Below are positions 1 to 8,936 of a DNA stretch of 64,000 bases, piece by piece. Position 1 is the stretch's first letter; the number at the start of each line of letters is the position of its first letter. Both the position numbers and the translations under genes were made by a program. The notes beneath the pieces are model-generated. The model ran no database searches and was not told the DNA's origin. It saw only the letters and a program-made list of their open reading frames with translations. This stretch comes from DATARR01 sp036376245 (GTDB lineage: Bacteria; Acidobacteriota; Thermoanaerobaculia; Multivoradales; UBA5704): assembly GCA_036376245.1 (NCBI GenBank), contig DASVAS010000035.1:190480-254479 (forward strand), written 5' to 3'.

Positions 1-1
1 T

Positions 2-178
2 AAAGCAGAACAGGGTCGGATTCGATCCATCGAGGACTCCATCGAAACGGATGGCACTCTCAGGTTCTTCCTGCCGAGGAGATTCCTGAAGCCCGGGAAG
101 TATCAGATCAATGTACTGGGTGTCCAGGGGACCTCCGAGGAGTCTTTGGCGACGTATTACGTTCATATCTTGGAGTAA
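2..178 (+). CDS. C-terminal fragment of an unknown protein (truncated by window edge)
   Basis: The window opens inside a reading frame that runs without interruption to a TAA at 176-178, giving the last 58 residues of a protein. The visible part includes the stretches RFFLPRRFLKPGKYQI and ATYYVHILE, which alternate hydrophobic and polar residues as a small beta-sandwich would. The gene lies on the same strand as the CHAT protease that begins about 26 bases later, so the two are probably co-transcribed. In acidobacterium-like genomes such tails sometimes belong to membrane-bound zinc-finger anti-sigma-like proteins upstream of CHAT genes, but nothing here proves that. Function unknown. Confidence 0.6.
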   Translation, partial: KAEQGRIRSIEDSIETDGTLRFFLPRRFLKPGKYQINVLGVQGTSEESLATYYVHILE

Positions 179-204
179 GACTGATCCGCGGTCTTTTCCC
201 TGTT

Positions 205-3057
205 TTGCGCTGCCCGCGATCTCACAGTCGCCTTCGACATGTCCTCACAGCGGGGGGATTCGTCGTTGCTCTGCTGGGCACGGAAGGCGTGGCTCTCACG
301 AAGGCCGGCCTTCCTCCTTTCAAACCACAACCGCCGATCTTCCTGCGGCTGGAGGAGAGTCAGAACATGGCTCTCCGGCCGCCCTTGCAGGGCCACGCTT
401 TCGTCGTGACTCTCCAGCCGGGCGAGTTCCTGGCCCTCACTTTCGAGCAGAAGAGGTTGGATGTCGTCGTTAAGGTCTTCGGTCCCTCCGGGGAGCCGGT
501 CTTCACTGTGGACGGCCTGAACGGTGATCTGGGCCCCGAGTTGGTTCCCCTCCTGTCTGAGGAAGGCGGACGCTATCGGATCGAAGTCTCCGGCAAAGGC
601 GAAGGCACCTACCAGGTCACCGCCGGGACGAAGCGTCAGGCGCAGCAGAAAGAGTGGGATCAAACGACGGCTGCCGCCGCCTTTTCGCGGGGCATGGCGC
701 TCAAACAATCCAGGAAGCTGACGGAGGCCGAGCGTCAACTCGCGGATGCAACCAGCCGCTGGAAAACGGGTGGTTACCCTCTCGGACAGGCAGATTCGGG
801 CTATCAATTGGGCCAGGTCCGGATCAGCATGAAGAAATGGGCTGAAGCCCGGGAGCCTCTAGAGAAAGCGCTGACCATCTACCGGCAACTGAAGAGCCCC
901 GTCCTGGAAGGCTATGTTCTGAATGAGCTAGGCCTAGTCTCCAGCGAGCTCGACAGGAGCGCGCAGGCGCTGGAGCTTTATGAGCAATCTCTCGCCATCG
1001 CGCAAAGACACCGGCTGGCCGAGCTGGAAATCAACGTGCTGCGGAACTGGGCGATCCTCGATCAGGAAATCGGTGAATTCGGTAGAGCCTTGCGGCAGGC
1101 TGAAAGGGGGCTGTCTCTCGCGGCGACGTCGGGCACGGTGGAGCAGCAGGTGACGCTGAACAATGTTCTGGGCCGGATCCACAAGTCCCTGGGAGACCCC
1201 CGGAACGCGTTGAAGTTTCATGGCAAAGCCCTGGAGCTGGTCCGGCGTCATCCCAACCCCGAGTTGTCCGCCGCGACCGCCGTACACTTCGGTGACGCTT
1301 ACAAGGAACTCGGCGATTGGGACCGGGCCATCAGGAACTACTCCCGAGCCATCAGTCTATGGCAGGAGATCGGAGACCTCGCGGAGGAAGCCACCGCGCT
1401 CAACAATCTCGCTGTGACCAATTTGCGGATGAAGCGCTGGAAGGAAGCGCGGGACATCCTTCAGCGAGTGCGTCGGATCCACCAGTATCTGGGAAAGAGG
1501 AACGACGCCGCCGTCGCCGCGATCAACCTGGGATGGGTTTCCACTTCCATGGGGCGCTACGACGAAGCCCTGAGAATGCAAGGTGAAGCCTTGAAGATGG
1601 TGGAGGGCCAGGGATTCCGGCCTACGGAAGCCGCGGCCTATTTCGGTATGGCCACGGCTGAACGGAAGCGGGGAAACCTGCTGACCGCCCGCAGGCATCT
1701 CGAGAAGGCACTGGAGATCATGGAGACCATTCGGGTCAAGGCTGAAAGGCGCCGGCTGCAGACGTTGTTCCTCGCAGGCCGGCAGAACTTCTATGATCTC
1801 CTGGTAGACATCCTGATGGAGCAGGACCGGCGGCAGCCCGCGAAAGGTTATGACGTTCAGGCCTTCGAGGCGAGCGAAAGGGCTCGCTGTCGCACGTTGC
1901 TCGAGGCTCTAGAAGGAAAGATCGTCCTGCCCGCGTACTCCGCCAGGGAGCTGCAGAAGGAATTGGATCAGGATACGATTCTGCTTGAGTATTTTCTTGC
2001 CTCCAAGAAGAGCTTTCTGTGGGTCGTCACCCCGGAGAGCATCACCAGCTACGACCTGCCTCCGAGGGAGAGGATCGAAAAGCTGGCGATGGAAGCTCAC
2101 CGGCTGCTCGCGGCGAGCGACAAGCTCGAGAATCAGGCGCTGGCGGTTCGCAGGGCGACGGAGTTGAGTCAGGTCCTGCTGGGTCCGGTGGCCCGGCGCC
2201 TGGACCGGAAGCGTCTGCTGATCGTAGCTCCGCCAGAGCTCCAGTACATCCCCTTCGGAGCCCTCCCCAGGCTCGGAGGCCCGGCGGCCAGGCCCGGCGA
2301 ATGGCCCATGCCATGGTTGGAGCGGTTCGAGGTGGTGATGGAACCCTCGGCGACGTTCCTGGCGTCCCTGCGGAAGCTCCGCAAGAACCGGCAACCGTCC
2401 TCCGGAACGCTGGCGTTGATTGCGGATCCCATGTTCCCGGTCTCGCGGGCCGGTGAGCGGCAGACGGGGAACAAGCCGCGATTCTCCCGCCTCCGCCACT
2501 CCAGAGACGAGGCGGCGGCGATCGGCGGACAGGCCAACGGGCGGGTCACCAGCTATCTGGGCTTCGACGCCAACCGCTCTGTGGTGCTGAACGGCGAGGT
2601 CAATTCCCACGGCATTCTGCATTTTTCAGCCCACGGCGCACTGGTCGAGGAGAATCCGGGCGCGTCGGCGATCGTGCTGTCCGCCGTCGACCGGAACGGC
2701 GGACCCGTTGAAAGTCATCTGCGCGCCAGCGACATTGCCACTCTGGACCTCTCCGCCGATCTCGTGGTCTTGAGCGCCTGCAGCACCGGATTGGGGACCC
2801 GGATTCCAGGCGAAGGGCTCGTCGGCCTGACCCAGGCCTTCTTTTCGGCGGGGGCTTCCAGCGTCGCCGCGAGCCTCTGGAACGTCGATGATCTGGGAAC
2901 CTCCGAGCTCATGAGATCCTTCTACCGCAACCTTTTGCTGAAGAAGCTTCCTCCTTCCGTGGCGCTCAGGGAAGCGCAGCTCTCGATGTGGAAGCAAACA
3001 CGATGGCGGGCTCCCTACTACTGGGCGGGTTTCGTGCTGCAGGGGGAGTGGCGGTAA
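205..3057 (+). CDS. TPR-repeat CHAT-domain (caspase-like) protease
   Basis: A 950-residue protein. Residues about 10-35 look like a signal or anchor segment. Residues about 50-145 resemble a PPC-type beta-sandwich (AFVVTLQPGEFLALTF, YRIEVSGKGEGTYQV). A long run of tetratricopeptide repeats fills about 150-540, and a CHAT domain occupies about 590-948. The CHAT catalytic dyad is visible: His810 in ILHFSAHG and Cys859 in VVLSACSTG. CHAT proteins are clan CD cysteine proteases related to caspases and separase; here the TPR block probably senses a partner. The start is uncertain. A TTG at 205 is used, but a GGAG at 172-175 sits 5 bases before a CTG at 181, and the first in-frame ATG is near residue 55. 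It heads the cluster with the 51-residue peptide, lipoprotein and caspase downstream. Substrate unknown. Confidence 0.88.
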   Translation: MRCPRSHSRLRHVLTAGGFVVALLGTEGVALTKAGLPPFKPQPPIFLRLEESQNMALRPPLQGHAFVVTLQPGEFLALTFEQKRLDVVVKVFGPSGEPVFTVDGLNGDLGPELVPLLSEEGGRYRIEVSGKGEGTYQVTAGTKRQAQQKEWDQTTAAAAFSRGMALKQSRKLTEAERQLADATSRWKTGGYPLGQADSGYQLGQVRISMKKWAEAREPLEKALTIYRQLKSPVLEGYVLNELGLVSSELDRSAQALELYEQSLAIAQRHRLAELEINVLRNWAILDQEIGEFGRALRQAERGLSLAATSGTVEQQVTLNNVLGRIHKSLGDPRNALKFHGKALELVRRHPNPELSAATAVHFGDAYKELGDWDRAIRNYSRAISLWQEIGDLAEEATALNNLAVTNLRMKRWKEARDILQRVRRIHQYLGKRNDAAVAAINLGWVSTSMGRYDEALRMQGEALKMVEGQGFRPTEAAAYFGMATAERKRGNLLTARRHLEKALEIMETIRVKAERRRLQTLFLAGRQNFYDLLVDILMEQDRRQPAKGYDVQAFEASERARCRTLLEALEGKIVLPAYSARELQKELDQDTILLEYFLASKKSFLWVVTPESITSYDLPPRERIEKLAMEAHRLLAASDKLENQALAVRRATELSQVLLGPVARRLDRKRLLIVAPPELQYIPFGALPRLGGPAARPGEWPMPWLERFEVVMEPSATFLASLRKLRKNRQPSSGTLALIADPMFPVSRAGERQTGNKPRFSRLRHSRDEAAAIGGQANGRVTSYLGFDANRSVVLNGEVNSHGILHFSAHGALVEENPGASAIVLSAVDRNGGPVESHLRASDIATLDLSADLVVLSACSTGLGTRIPGEGLVGLTQAFFSAGASSVAASLWNVDDLGTSELMRSFYRNLLLKKLPPSVALREAQLSMWKQTRWRAPYYWAGFVLQGEWR

Positions 3058-3179
3058 CATTTCCTGACGGTCCGCCAGAAGGCCTCCTAAACAACTCCTT
3101 GCCTCCGGTGTCTTCGACCAGAAGACGCGGGGAGCTTTCGCTCCTCGAGAACCGAAAAAATCAAGGTAAGGAGGGTGTT

Positions 3180-3335
3180 ATGAGCGAGTCTCCGGTTTCC
3201 AACTCCAATGCCTCGGAAGCTTCGGTTTCGGTAGAGGATCCGAAGGGTACTCCTACCTCCTCGAACGCCTCCAGCACTGGAGCGGAGGTTGTCGTCGTCG
3301 ATCCAAACGGCAACCGCGACGATGACGACCACTGA
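3180..3335 (+). CDS. 51-residue acidic peptide between two caspase-fold protease genes
   Basis: ATG at 3180 follows a strong ribosome-binding site (AAGGAGG) about 7 bases upstream. The product has 51 residues with no signal peptide or membrane segment. It is rich in Ser, Asn, Val and Asp and ends in a run of four Asp followed by His. Two imperfect internal repeats are visible, SNASEASVSVEDPKGT and SNASSTGAEVVVVDPNGN, each a Ser/Asn-rich part followed by a valine run and a D-P-[KN]-G turn. The gene sits 122 bases after the TPR-CHAT gene and before the lipoprotein and caspase genes. No known family is recognised. Inference: a processed substrate, signal or inhibitor of the flanking proteases. 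The strong RBS and clean context make it a credible gene. Confidence 0.72.
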   Translation: MSESPVSNSNASEASVSVEDPKGTPTSSNASSTGAEVVVVDPNGNRDDDDH

Positions 3336-3419
3336 TCTCGACCGACGCAGAGTTGGAGCCACAAGCATTGGTGGGCCGGCGCTCGTTGGGCCGGCTCGCC
3401 CTTCAATGAGGTCTTCCCT

Positions 3420-3803
3420 GTGAGGCTATACCTATCGCTCTTCGTACTGGGAATCCTGCTGATCGGAACGAGTGGCTGTCGTCAGCCCGTTCAAGGGCCA
3501 CGTTCGCAGAGCTCCTTCGATGAGATCTGCGAAAAGGTTGCCGGGAAGTCGGCTGCCGAAGTGGAGGCCCTCCTCGGCGCGCCTGACAACCGGGAGGAGA
3601 TTCCGATCGGCGACCAACGCTGGATCTGGTGGGATTACACCTTCCTGGCGGGAGAGAGCTATTCCCCAGAGGTCAGGGGGAAGACCGTGCATCTCGAGAT
3701 TACGTTCTCAAGTCCCATCGGTCCCACCAGGACCAGCACTCCGGCGTCGCAATGGAAAGTCAGCAGCCCACTGGCTGTCAGCTATGTTCTGCCCCAGCCA
3801 TAA
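3420..3803 (+). CDS. Small putative lipoprotein, BamE/SmpA-like
   Basis: GTG start; 127 residues. A hydrophobic signal (LSLFVLGILLIGTSG) ends in Cys20, an imperfect lipobox because Thr rather than Leu is at -3. The mature part contains KSAAEVEALLGAPDN followed by aromatic strands (RWIWWDYTF, KTVHLEITF). That is the helix-turn-beta layout of the SmpA/OmlA (BamE-like) fold found in many small envelope lipoproteins. It lies 23 bases before the caspase gene on the same strand, so they are likely co-expressed. If the family call is right it would be anchored in an envelope membrane, but its role in the protease cluster is unknown. Confidence 0.6.
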   Translation: MRLYLSLFVLGILLIGTSGCRQPVQGPRSQSSFDEICEKVAGKSAAEVEALLGAPDNREEIPIGDQRWIWWDYTFLAGESYSPEVRGKTVHLEITFSSPIGPTRTSTPASQWKVSSPLAVSYVLPQP

Positions 3804-3825
3804 AAGCTTCAGGAGAGAAACAGCG

Positions 3826-5880
3826 ATGAACCCTGCCCCCGAAGACCGCGAAAAATGGGCCCTGCTGGTCGGCATCAACGAGTACCCCAACTTCGATCCG
3901 GCCAAGAGCCTCAAAGGCTGCGTCAACGACGCCGAGACAATGAAGCAAGTGCTCGTCGAGTCCTTCAAGTTTCCGGAGGACCACATCACCCTCCTGACGA
4001 ACGGGCAGGCGACCCGGGCCGGCATTCTCCAGGCCATGCGGGATCTGGCCGCCGAGGCGGGCGAAGGCGACATCGTGGTCTTCCATTACAGCGGTCACGG
4101 CTCCCGGATGCCCGACCGCGAGGGGGACGAGCCCGACGGCTGGGATGAAACCATCGTTCCCTACGACAGCGGCCGTGACCCCCTTCCCAATCTGGATATC
4201 TCGGACGACGAGATCTACGTCTGGCTGCATAGCTTGACCCGGAAGACCTCCAAAGTCACTCTGATTTTCGATAGCTGTCATTCGGGCAGCATGACTCGCG
4301 ACGTTTTTGCTTCAGGGGTACGTGGCCTTGAAGAGGAAAGGCGGCCTCTGGAGCAGTTGCCCCCTTCTCCCATTCCCCTTGAAGCTCGTGGGCTGCTGGA
4401 TGGCAAGCGCGATCTCGGCGCCAGCGGCTTGCTGCCGCTCGGAAGCCGGTACGCCTTCTTCGCCGGTTGTCGGCCCAACGAACAGTCTTTCGAGGTCCGG
4501 GAGGTCTCGTCCGGCGAGCATCATGGCGCCCTGACCTTCCACCTTGTGCGCGAACTGGCGGCCGCCCGCCCGGGAACGACCTGCCGGGATGTCTTCGAGG
4601 CGGTGGCCCCGCGGGTGACGTCCCTGGTCCCGGACCAGCATCCGCAACTCGAGGGGGCTCGCGACCTGGCAATCTTCGGCGTGCGCTGGATCGAGCCCAT
4701 GTCGTTCGTACCCATCCTGTGTCGAAAAGGGGATAAGGTCAAGCTCGGTGCGGGAACGGCTTGCGGTCTGACTCCAGGCTCCCGATGGACGGTTTACGAG
4801 GCTGGAACCAAAGCCGCCGCCGACGAAATGGCTCTCGGAGACATCGAGTTGATCTCGATCGGAGCACTCTCGAGCGAGGGCAGGATTCTTCATGAGAGGA
4901 AGCCGGAAACGATCCTGGCGGGAACGCGGGTAACGGAAGCGAGCCACTACCATCCCTCCGCCTGCATACCTGTGCTGCTGGACCCCCTGCTGCCACGAGG
5001 GGACAGCGACGTCCTGGCGTTGGAGAACGGCATTCGCAACTCAAGGCATCTGCGGCTCGCGCGAACCGAGGACGACTCCGAGGTCCGGGTCTATCTGGTT
5101 CCCCCCCGGAAGCAGGTATCTGCGGAGAGCCCGGTTCCCACCTTAGGCCCGCTTTGGGAGGAGACCTGGGCCGTCGTGGGGAGGAACGGCAGGCTCCTGA
5201 TGCCCAGGCACAGGAGAGGGGAGACAGATGTTGTCTCCATCCTGGTAAACAACCTGGAAAAGCGCGCCCGCTACCAGTGGATCATGGGCTTGAGCAACCC
5301 GGGCACCGCCTTGAAAGATAAGGTAGAGGTCAAGCTGCTCCGCCGGAGCGGGCCGGACGGCGCTTGGGAAGAGCTGGAAAAGGGGAGCAGTCCGCTCCTC
5401 TGCGAAGGGGATTTCCTCGCCCTGGAAGTCGTCCATGGTCATCGGGAGCCTCTCCACATCTATGTTCTGGATTTTGGATTGAGCGGACGCATCGAACTGG
5501 TCTATCCGGCCGCCGGCGTCTACGATCCTCTGTGCGCGCACAAGCCGCACCGGATCTGGACCCGCGAAGGCGAGGAGGTCGAACTTTACGTGCCCGAGGA
5601 TTATCCGTTCGACTCCACGGGGATCGCAGACGAGAAGGAAGAAGGGACCGAGACCTTGAAGATCGTCGCCACGACTCATCCGGCGGACTTCTTTCCCTTG
5701 TTCCAGTCCGCTTATCGAGGCGCGGAAGGGAGCCCGCGAGAAGGTATGACCGGCTCGCTGAACGACCTGATTGCCGCCAATTTCGACGGTATAGGGTATC
5801 GGGAGGTCCGCCGCACCCGCAGCGAGGAGCCCGAGGACTGGACGACGACGGAGCTCTCTTTCCGTCTCCGGCGCCGCTGA
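3826..5880 (+). CDS. Caspase-family (peptidase C14) protein with C-terminal DUF4384-like domain
   Basis: A 684-residue protein starting at ATG 3826 after an AGGAGA site. The N-terminal caspase/metacaspase domain (about 10-285) opens with WALLVGINEYPNF. It has the catalytic His91 in VFHYSGHGS and Cys151 in LIFDSCHSGS, with an acidic loop (EGDEPDGWDE) after the His as in metacaspases. The middle part is unassigned. The C-terminal part (about 520-684) contains LLCEGDFLALEV and HIYVLDFGLSGRIELVYPA, characteristic of DUF4384. A longer frame extends upstream through the lipoprotein gene but is an overlap artefact. It probably belongs to one operon with the peptide and lipoprotein, downstream of the CHAT protease. 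Role inferred as a regulated protease in signalling or cell death; substrate unknown. Confidence 0.88.
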   Translation: MNPAPEDREKWALLVGINEYPNFDPAKSLKGCVNDAETMKQVLVESFKFPEDHITLLTNGQATRAGILQAMRDLAAEAGEGDIVVFHYSGHGSRMPDREGDEPDGWDETIVPYDSGRDPLPNLDISDDEIYVWLHSLTRKTSKVTLIFDSCHSGSMTRDVFASGVRGLEEERRPLEQLPPSPIPLEARGLLDGKRDLGASGLLPLGSRYAFFAGCRPNEQSFEVREVSSGEHHGALTFHLVRELAAARPGTTCRDVFEAVAPRVTSLVPDQHPQLEGARDLAIFGVRWIEPMSFVPILCRKGDKVKLGAGTACGLTPGSRWTVYEAGTKAAADEMALGDIELISIGALSSEGRILHERKPETILAGTRVTEASHYHPSACIPVLLDPLLPRGDSDVLALENGIRNSRHLRLARTEDDSEVRVYLVPPRKQVSAESPVPTLGPLWEETWAVVGRNGRLLMPRHRRGETDVVSILVNNLEKRARYQWIMGLSNPGTALKDKVEVKLLRRSGPDGAWEELEKGSSPLLCEGDFLALEVVHGHREPLHIYVLDFGLSGRIELVYPAAGVYDPLCAHKPHRIWTREGEEVELYVPEDYPFDSTGIADEKEEGTETLKIVATTHPADFFPLFQSAYRGAEGSPREGMTGSLNDLIAANFDGIGYREVRRTRSEEPEDWTTTELSFRLRRR

Positions 5881-6017
5881 GAGGGTGATCCCCAACTCTC
5901 CTTTCCCCTTTCACCCCCTGTCGTCATATGCTCCCCCCATGCCGCCTCCGGGGCCTTCCGGCCCCGGGGGAGGGGGAGCAGGGGCATGGCCCCACGGAAT
6001 GGAGGAGGCAGCGGGAC

Positions 6018-8723
6018 ATGAGCAAGTCATACCAGGCTCCACTCAACTGGTACACCGGGGGAGGCGCGGATACCGACGTCCAGGAGACGGAGGAGTGGCT
6101 GACGGCCTTTGAACAGGTCGTCCAATACGAGGGGGTGGAGCGCGCGTGCTTCCTTCTCCAGAAGCTGCTGGAGAAGGGGTATGAGAAGCACGTCCGCCTC
6201 CCCTTCACCGGCAATACCCCCTACATCAACACCATCCCCAAGAGCGAGGAGCCTCCCTACGGAGGCGACCGCGCCCTGGAACGCCGCATCAAGAGCATCG
6301 TGCGCTGGAACGCCATGGCCATGGTGGTCCGCGCCAACAAGCAGTACGCGGGCGTGGGCGGGCACATCTCCACCTTCGCCTCGGCGGCCACCCTCTACCA
6401 GGTGGGCTTCCATCACTTCTTCCGCGGCCGGGGGGAGAGCGGGTTCGACGGCGACATGCTTTACATCCAGGGCCACGCCTCACCCGGCATCTACGCCCAC
6501 GCGTTCCTCGAAGGACGCCTCAGCCGGGAGCAGTTGGAGGCCTTCCGCCGCGAGGTGGAGGTCAAGGGCGGCCTGTCGTCCTACCCCCACCCGTGGCTGA
6601 TGCCCGATTTCTGGGAGTTCCCCACGGTTTCCATGGGCCTGGGGCCGATCACCGCCATCTACCAGGCCAAGTTCAACCGCTACCTGCGGAACCGCGGCCT
6701 CCGCGATCCCCAGAACCGGAAGATCTGGGCCTTCCTCGGCGACGGCGAGACGGACGAGCCCGAAACCCTCGGCGCCATCACCCTGGCCGCCCGCGAGCGC
6801 CTCGACAACCTCATCTTCGTCATCAACTGCAACCTGCAGCGGCTCGACGGCCCGGTGCGCGGCAACGGCAAGATCATCCAGGAGCTCGAGACCGCCTTCC
6901 GCGGCGCCGGCTGGAACGTCATCAAGGTGATCTGGGGCGGCGACTGGGACCCCATCATCGAGGCGGACAACACCGGGCTGCTGATCAAGCGCATGAACGA
7001 GGTGCTCGACGGCGAATACCAGAAATATGTTGTCGAGCCCGGCTCCTACTTCCGCCAGAATTTCTTCGGCAAGCATCCGCAGCTCCTGGAGCTGGTGAAG
7101 AACTATTCGGACGAACAGCTCCGCACCCTGCGCCGGGGCGGTCACGATCCGGCCAAGGTCTACGCCGCCTACAAGGCCGCCGTGGAGCACGAGGGCTCGC
7201 CGACGGTGATCCTGGCCAAGACGGTCAAGGGCTACGGCATGGGCGAGGCGGGCGAGGGCAAGAACGTCACGCACCAGCAGAAGAAGCTCACGGACGACGA
7301 GCTGCGTTTCTTCCGCGACCGGTTCGACATCCCGGTCTCGGACAAGGACCTGCACGACGCGCCGTTCTACCTGCCGCCGGAGAACAGCCCGGAGATCCAG
7401 TACCTGCGGGAGCGCCGCGCCGCCCTGGGCGGGCCGGCGCCGGCGCGGCGGGCGCGCAAGGAGCCGCTGCCCGTGCCCGAGGGCAACGATGTCTGGGGCC
7501 GGTTCTTCGAGGGGGTGGACCGCGACGTCTCGACGACCATGGTGTTCGTCCAGATGCTGACCCAACTCCTCAAGGACAAGGAGATCGGCAAGAAGATCGT
7601 GCCCATCGTGCCGGACGAGGCGCGCACCTTCGGCATGGAGTCGCTGTTCCGCCAGTTCGGCATCTACTCCCACGTGGGGCAGCTCTACGAGCCGGTGGAC
7701 AAGTCCATGCTGCTCTATTACCGGGAGGCCACGGACGGGCAGATCCTGGAGGAAGGGATCACGGAGGCCGGCTCCATGGCGTCGTTCATCGCCGCCGGCA
7801 CCTCCTACGCGACGCACGGGATCGACATGATCCCCTTCTTCATCTTCTACTCGATGTTCGGCTTCCAGCGGGTGGGAGACCTGATCTGGGCGGCGGCGGA
7901 CCAGCGGACCCGCGGCTTCCTCCTGGGCGCCACCTCGGGACGCACGACGCTGAACGGCGAAGGCCTCCAGCACGAGGACGGCCACAGCCATCTCCTGGCG
8001 ACCGTGGTCCCCAACCTGGTCACCTACGATCCGGCGTACGCCTACGAGATCGCGGTGATCATCCGCGACGGCATGAAGAGGATGTACACCAACCGGGAGG
8101 ACATCTTCTACTACATCACCCTGTACAACGAGAACTACCCGATGCCGCCCATGCCGGCCGGGGCGGAGGAGGGGATCCTCAAGGGTCTGTACAAGCTGAA
8201 GGACGTTCCCGAGGGCACCGACGACCGGCCGCGGATCCACCTGCTGGGGAGCGGCTCGGTGATGCACGAGACCCTGCGGGCGCAGCAGATCCTGGCCGAG
8301 CGCTACGGCGTGGCGGCGGACGTCTACAGCGCCACCAGCTACAAGGAGCTGCGCCGGGACGCCCTGGAGGTCGAGCGCTGGAACCTGCTCCATCCGGACC
8401 AGGAGCCGCGCAAGCCGTACGTGGTGGGTCTCTTCGAGGGAGACGACCAGCCCATCGTGGCGATGTCGGACTACATGAAGCTGGTGCCGGAGCAGATCGC
8501 CCGCTGGCTGCCGGGCCGGTTCTACGTCCTCGGCACGGACGGCTTCGGCCGCAGCGACACCCGCGAGACCCTGCGCCGGTTCTTCGAGATCGACGCCGAG
8601 TCCATCGTCCTCGCCGCCCTGCGCGAGCTCGCCCTCCGGGGGAAGATCGACCGCGCCGCGGTCGGGCGGGCGGTGGGGGAGCTGGGGATCGATCCGGAGA
8701 AGCCGAATCCGCTGCTGACGTAA
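6018..8723 (+). CDS. aceE: Pyruvate dehydrogenase E1 component, homodimeric type
   Basis: A 901-residue protein, close to the usual size of about 885-900 for the single-chain E1. It decarboxylates pyruvate with thiamine diphosphate and acetylates the lipoyl group of E2 in the cytoplasmic PDH complex. The ThDP/metal motif is visible as FLGDGETDEPE running to VINCNLQRLDGPVRGNGKI. The family signatures GHASPGIYAHAFLEGRL and EGLQHEDGHSH are also clear. Start ATG at 6018 follows a GGAGGAGGCA stretch; an in-frame extension of 30 codons upstream is not supported. No E2 (aceF) or E3 (lpd) gene is next to it, so the complex partners must be elsewhere. Confidence 0.97.
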   Translation: MSKSYQAPLNWYTGGGADTDVQETEEWLTAFEQVVQYEGVERACFLLQKLLEKGYEKHVRLPFTGNTPYINTIPKSEEPPYGGDRALERRIKSIVRWNAMAMVVRANKQYAGVGGHISTFASAATLYQVGFHHFFRGRGESGFDGDMLYIQGHASPGIYAHAFLEGRLSREQLEAFRREVEVKGGLSSYPHPWLMPDFWEFPTVSMGLGPITAIYQAKFNRYLRNRGLRDPQNRKIWAFLGDGETDEPETLGAITLAARERLDNLIFVINCNLQRLDGPVRGNGKIIQELETAFRGAGWNVIKVIWGGDWDPIIEADNTGLLIKRMNEVLDGEYQKYVVEPGSYFRQNFFGKHPQLLELVKNYSDEQLRTLRRGGHDPAKVYAAYKAAVEHEGSPTVILAKTVKGYGMGEAGEGKNVTHQQKKLTDDELRFFRDRFDIPVSDKDLHDAPFYLPPENSPEIQYLRERRAALGGPAPARRARKEPLPVPEGNDVWGRFFEGVDRDVSTTMVFVQMLTQLLKDKEIGKKIVPIVPDEARTFGMESLFRQFGIYSHVGQLYEPVDKSMLLYYREATDGQILEEGITEAGSMASFIAAGTSYATHGIDMIPFFIFYSMFGFQRVGDLIWAAADQRTRGFLLGATSGRTTLNGEGLQHEDGHSHLLATVVPNLVTYDPAYAYEIAVIIRDGMKRMYTNREDIFYYITLYNENYPMPPMPAGAEEGILKGLYKLKDVPEGTDDRPRIHLLGSGSVMHETLRAQQILAERYGVAADVYSATSYKELRRDALEVERWNLLHPDQEPRKPYVVGLFEGDDQPIVAMSDYMKLVPEQIARWLPGRFYVLGTDGFGRSDTRETLRRFFEIDAESIVLAALRELALRGKIDRAAVGRAVGELGIDPEKPNPLLT

Positions 8724-8748
8724 AGCGCCTTCGGGGCGCCGTGCCCGT

Positions 8749-8858
8749 GCGACCTCATCCCCTGTCCCCCTTCTCCTGAAGGAGAAGGGGGACGATCCTG
8801 AGAAGGTATGCCAGAAACAAGCCCCTCTCCTTTAGGAGAGGGGTTGGGGTGAGGTCGC
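8749..8858. repeat. Intergenic palindromic repeat, CCTCACCC family, copy 1
   Basis: The outer arms GCGACCTCA (8749-8757) and TGAGGTCGC (8850-8858) are inverted. Inside are two hairpins built on CCCCCTTCTCC/GGAGAAGGGGG and CCCCTCTCC/GGAGAGGGG. It lies between aceE and the YceI gene, where it could also act as a transcript stabiliser or weak terminator. Related copies occur at 9578, 13716, 15936, 33808, 43564 and 54103. Confidence 0.85.
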
Positions 8859-8936
8859 AGGCCGAGCCGGCTCCCAGGCTTCCATAGCCTTGTAGTAAAG
8901 TATCGCCGCCCAATTTCGCTCTAAGGAGACAGATCC

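Noticed and set aside
205..366. Firm choice of start codon for the TPR-CHAT gene
   Set aside because: TTG 205, CTG 181 and a later ATG are all conceivable. The sequence alone does not decide.
6480..8393. A 637-codon minus-strand frame opposite aceE
   Set aside because: Shadow frame; the sense strand has full-length E1 homology features.
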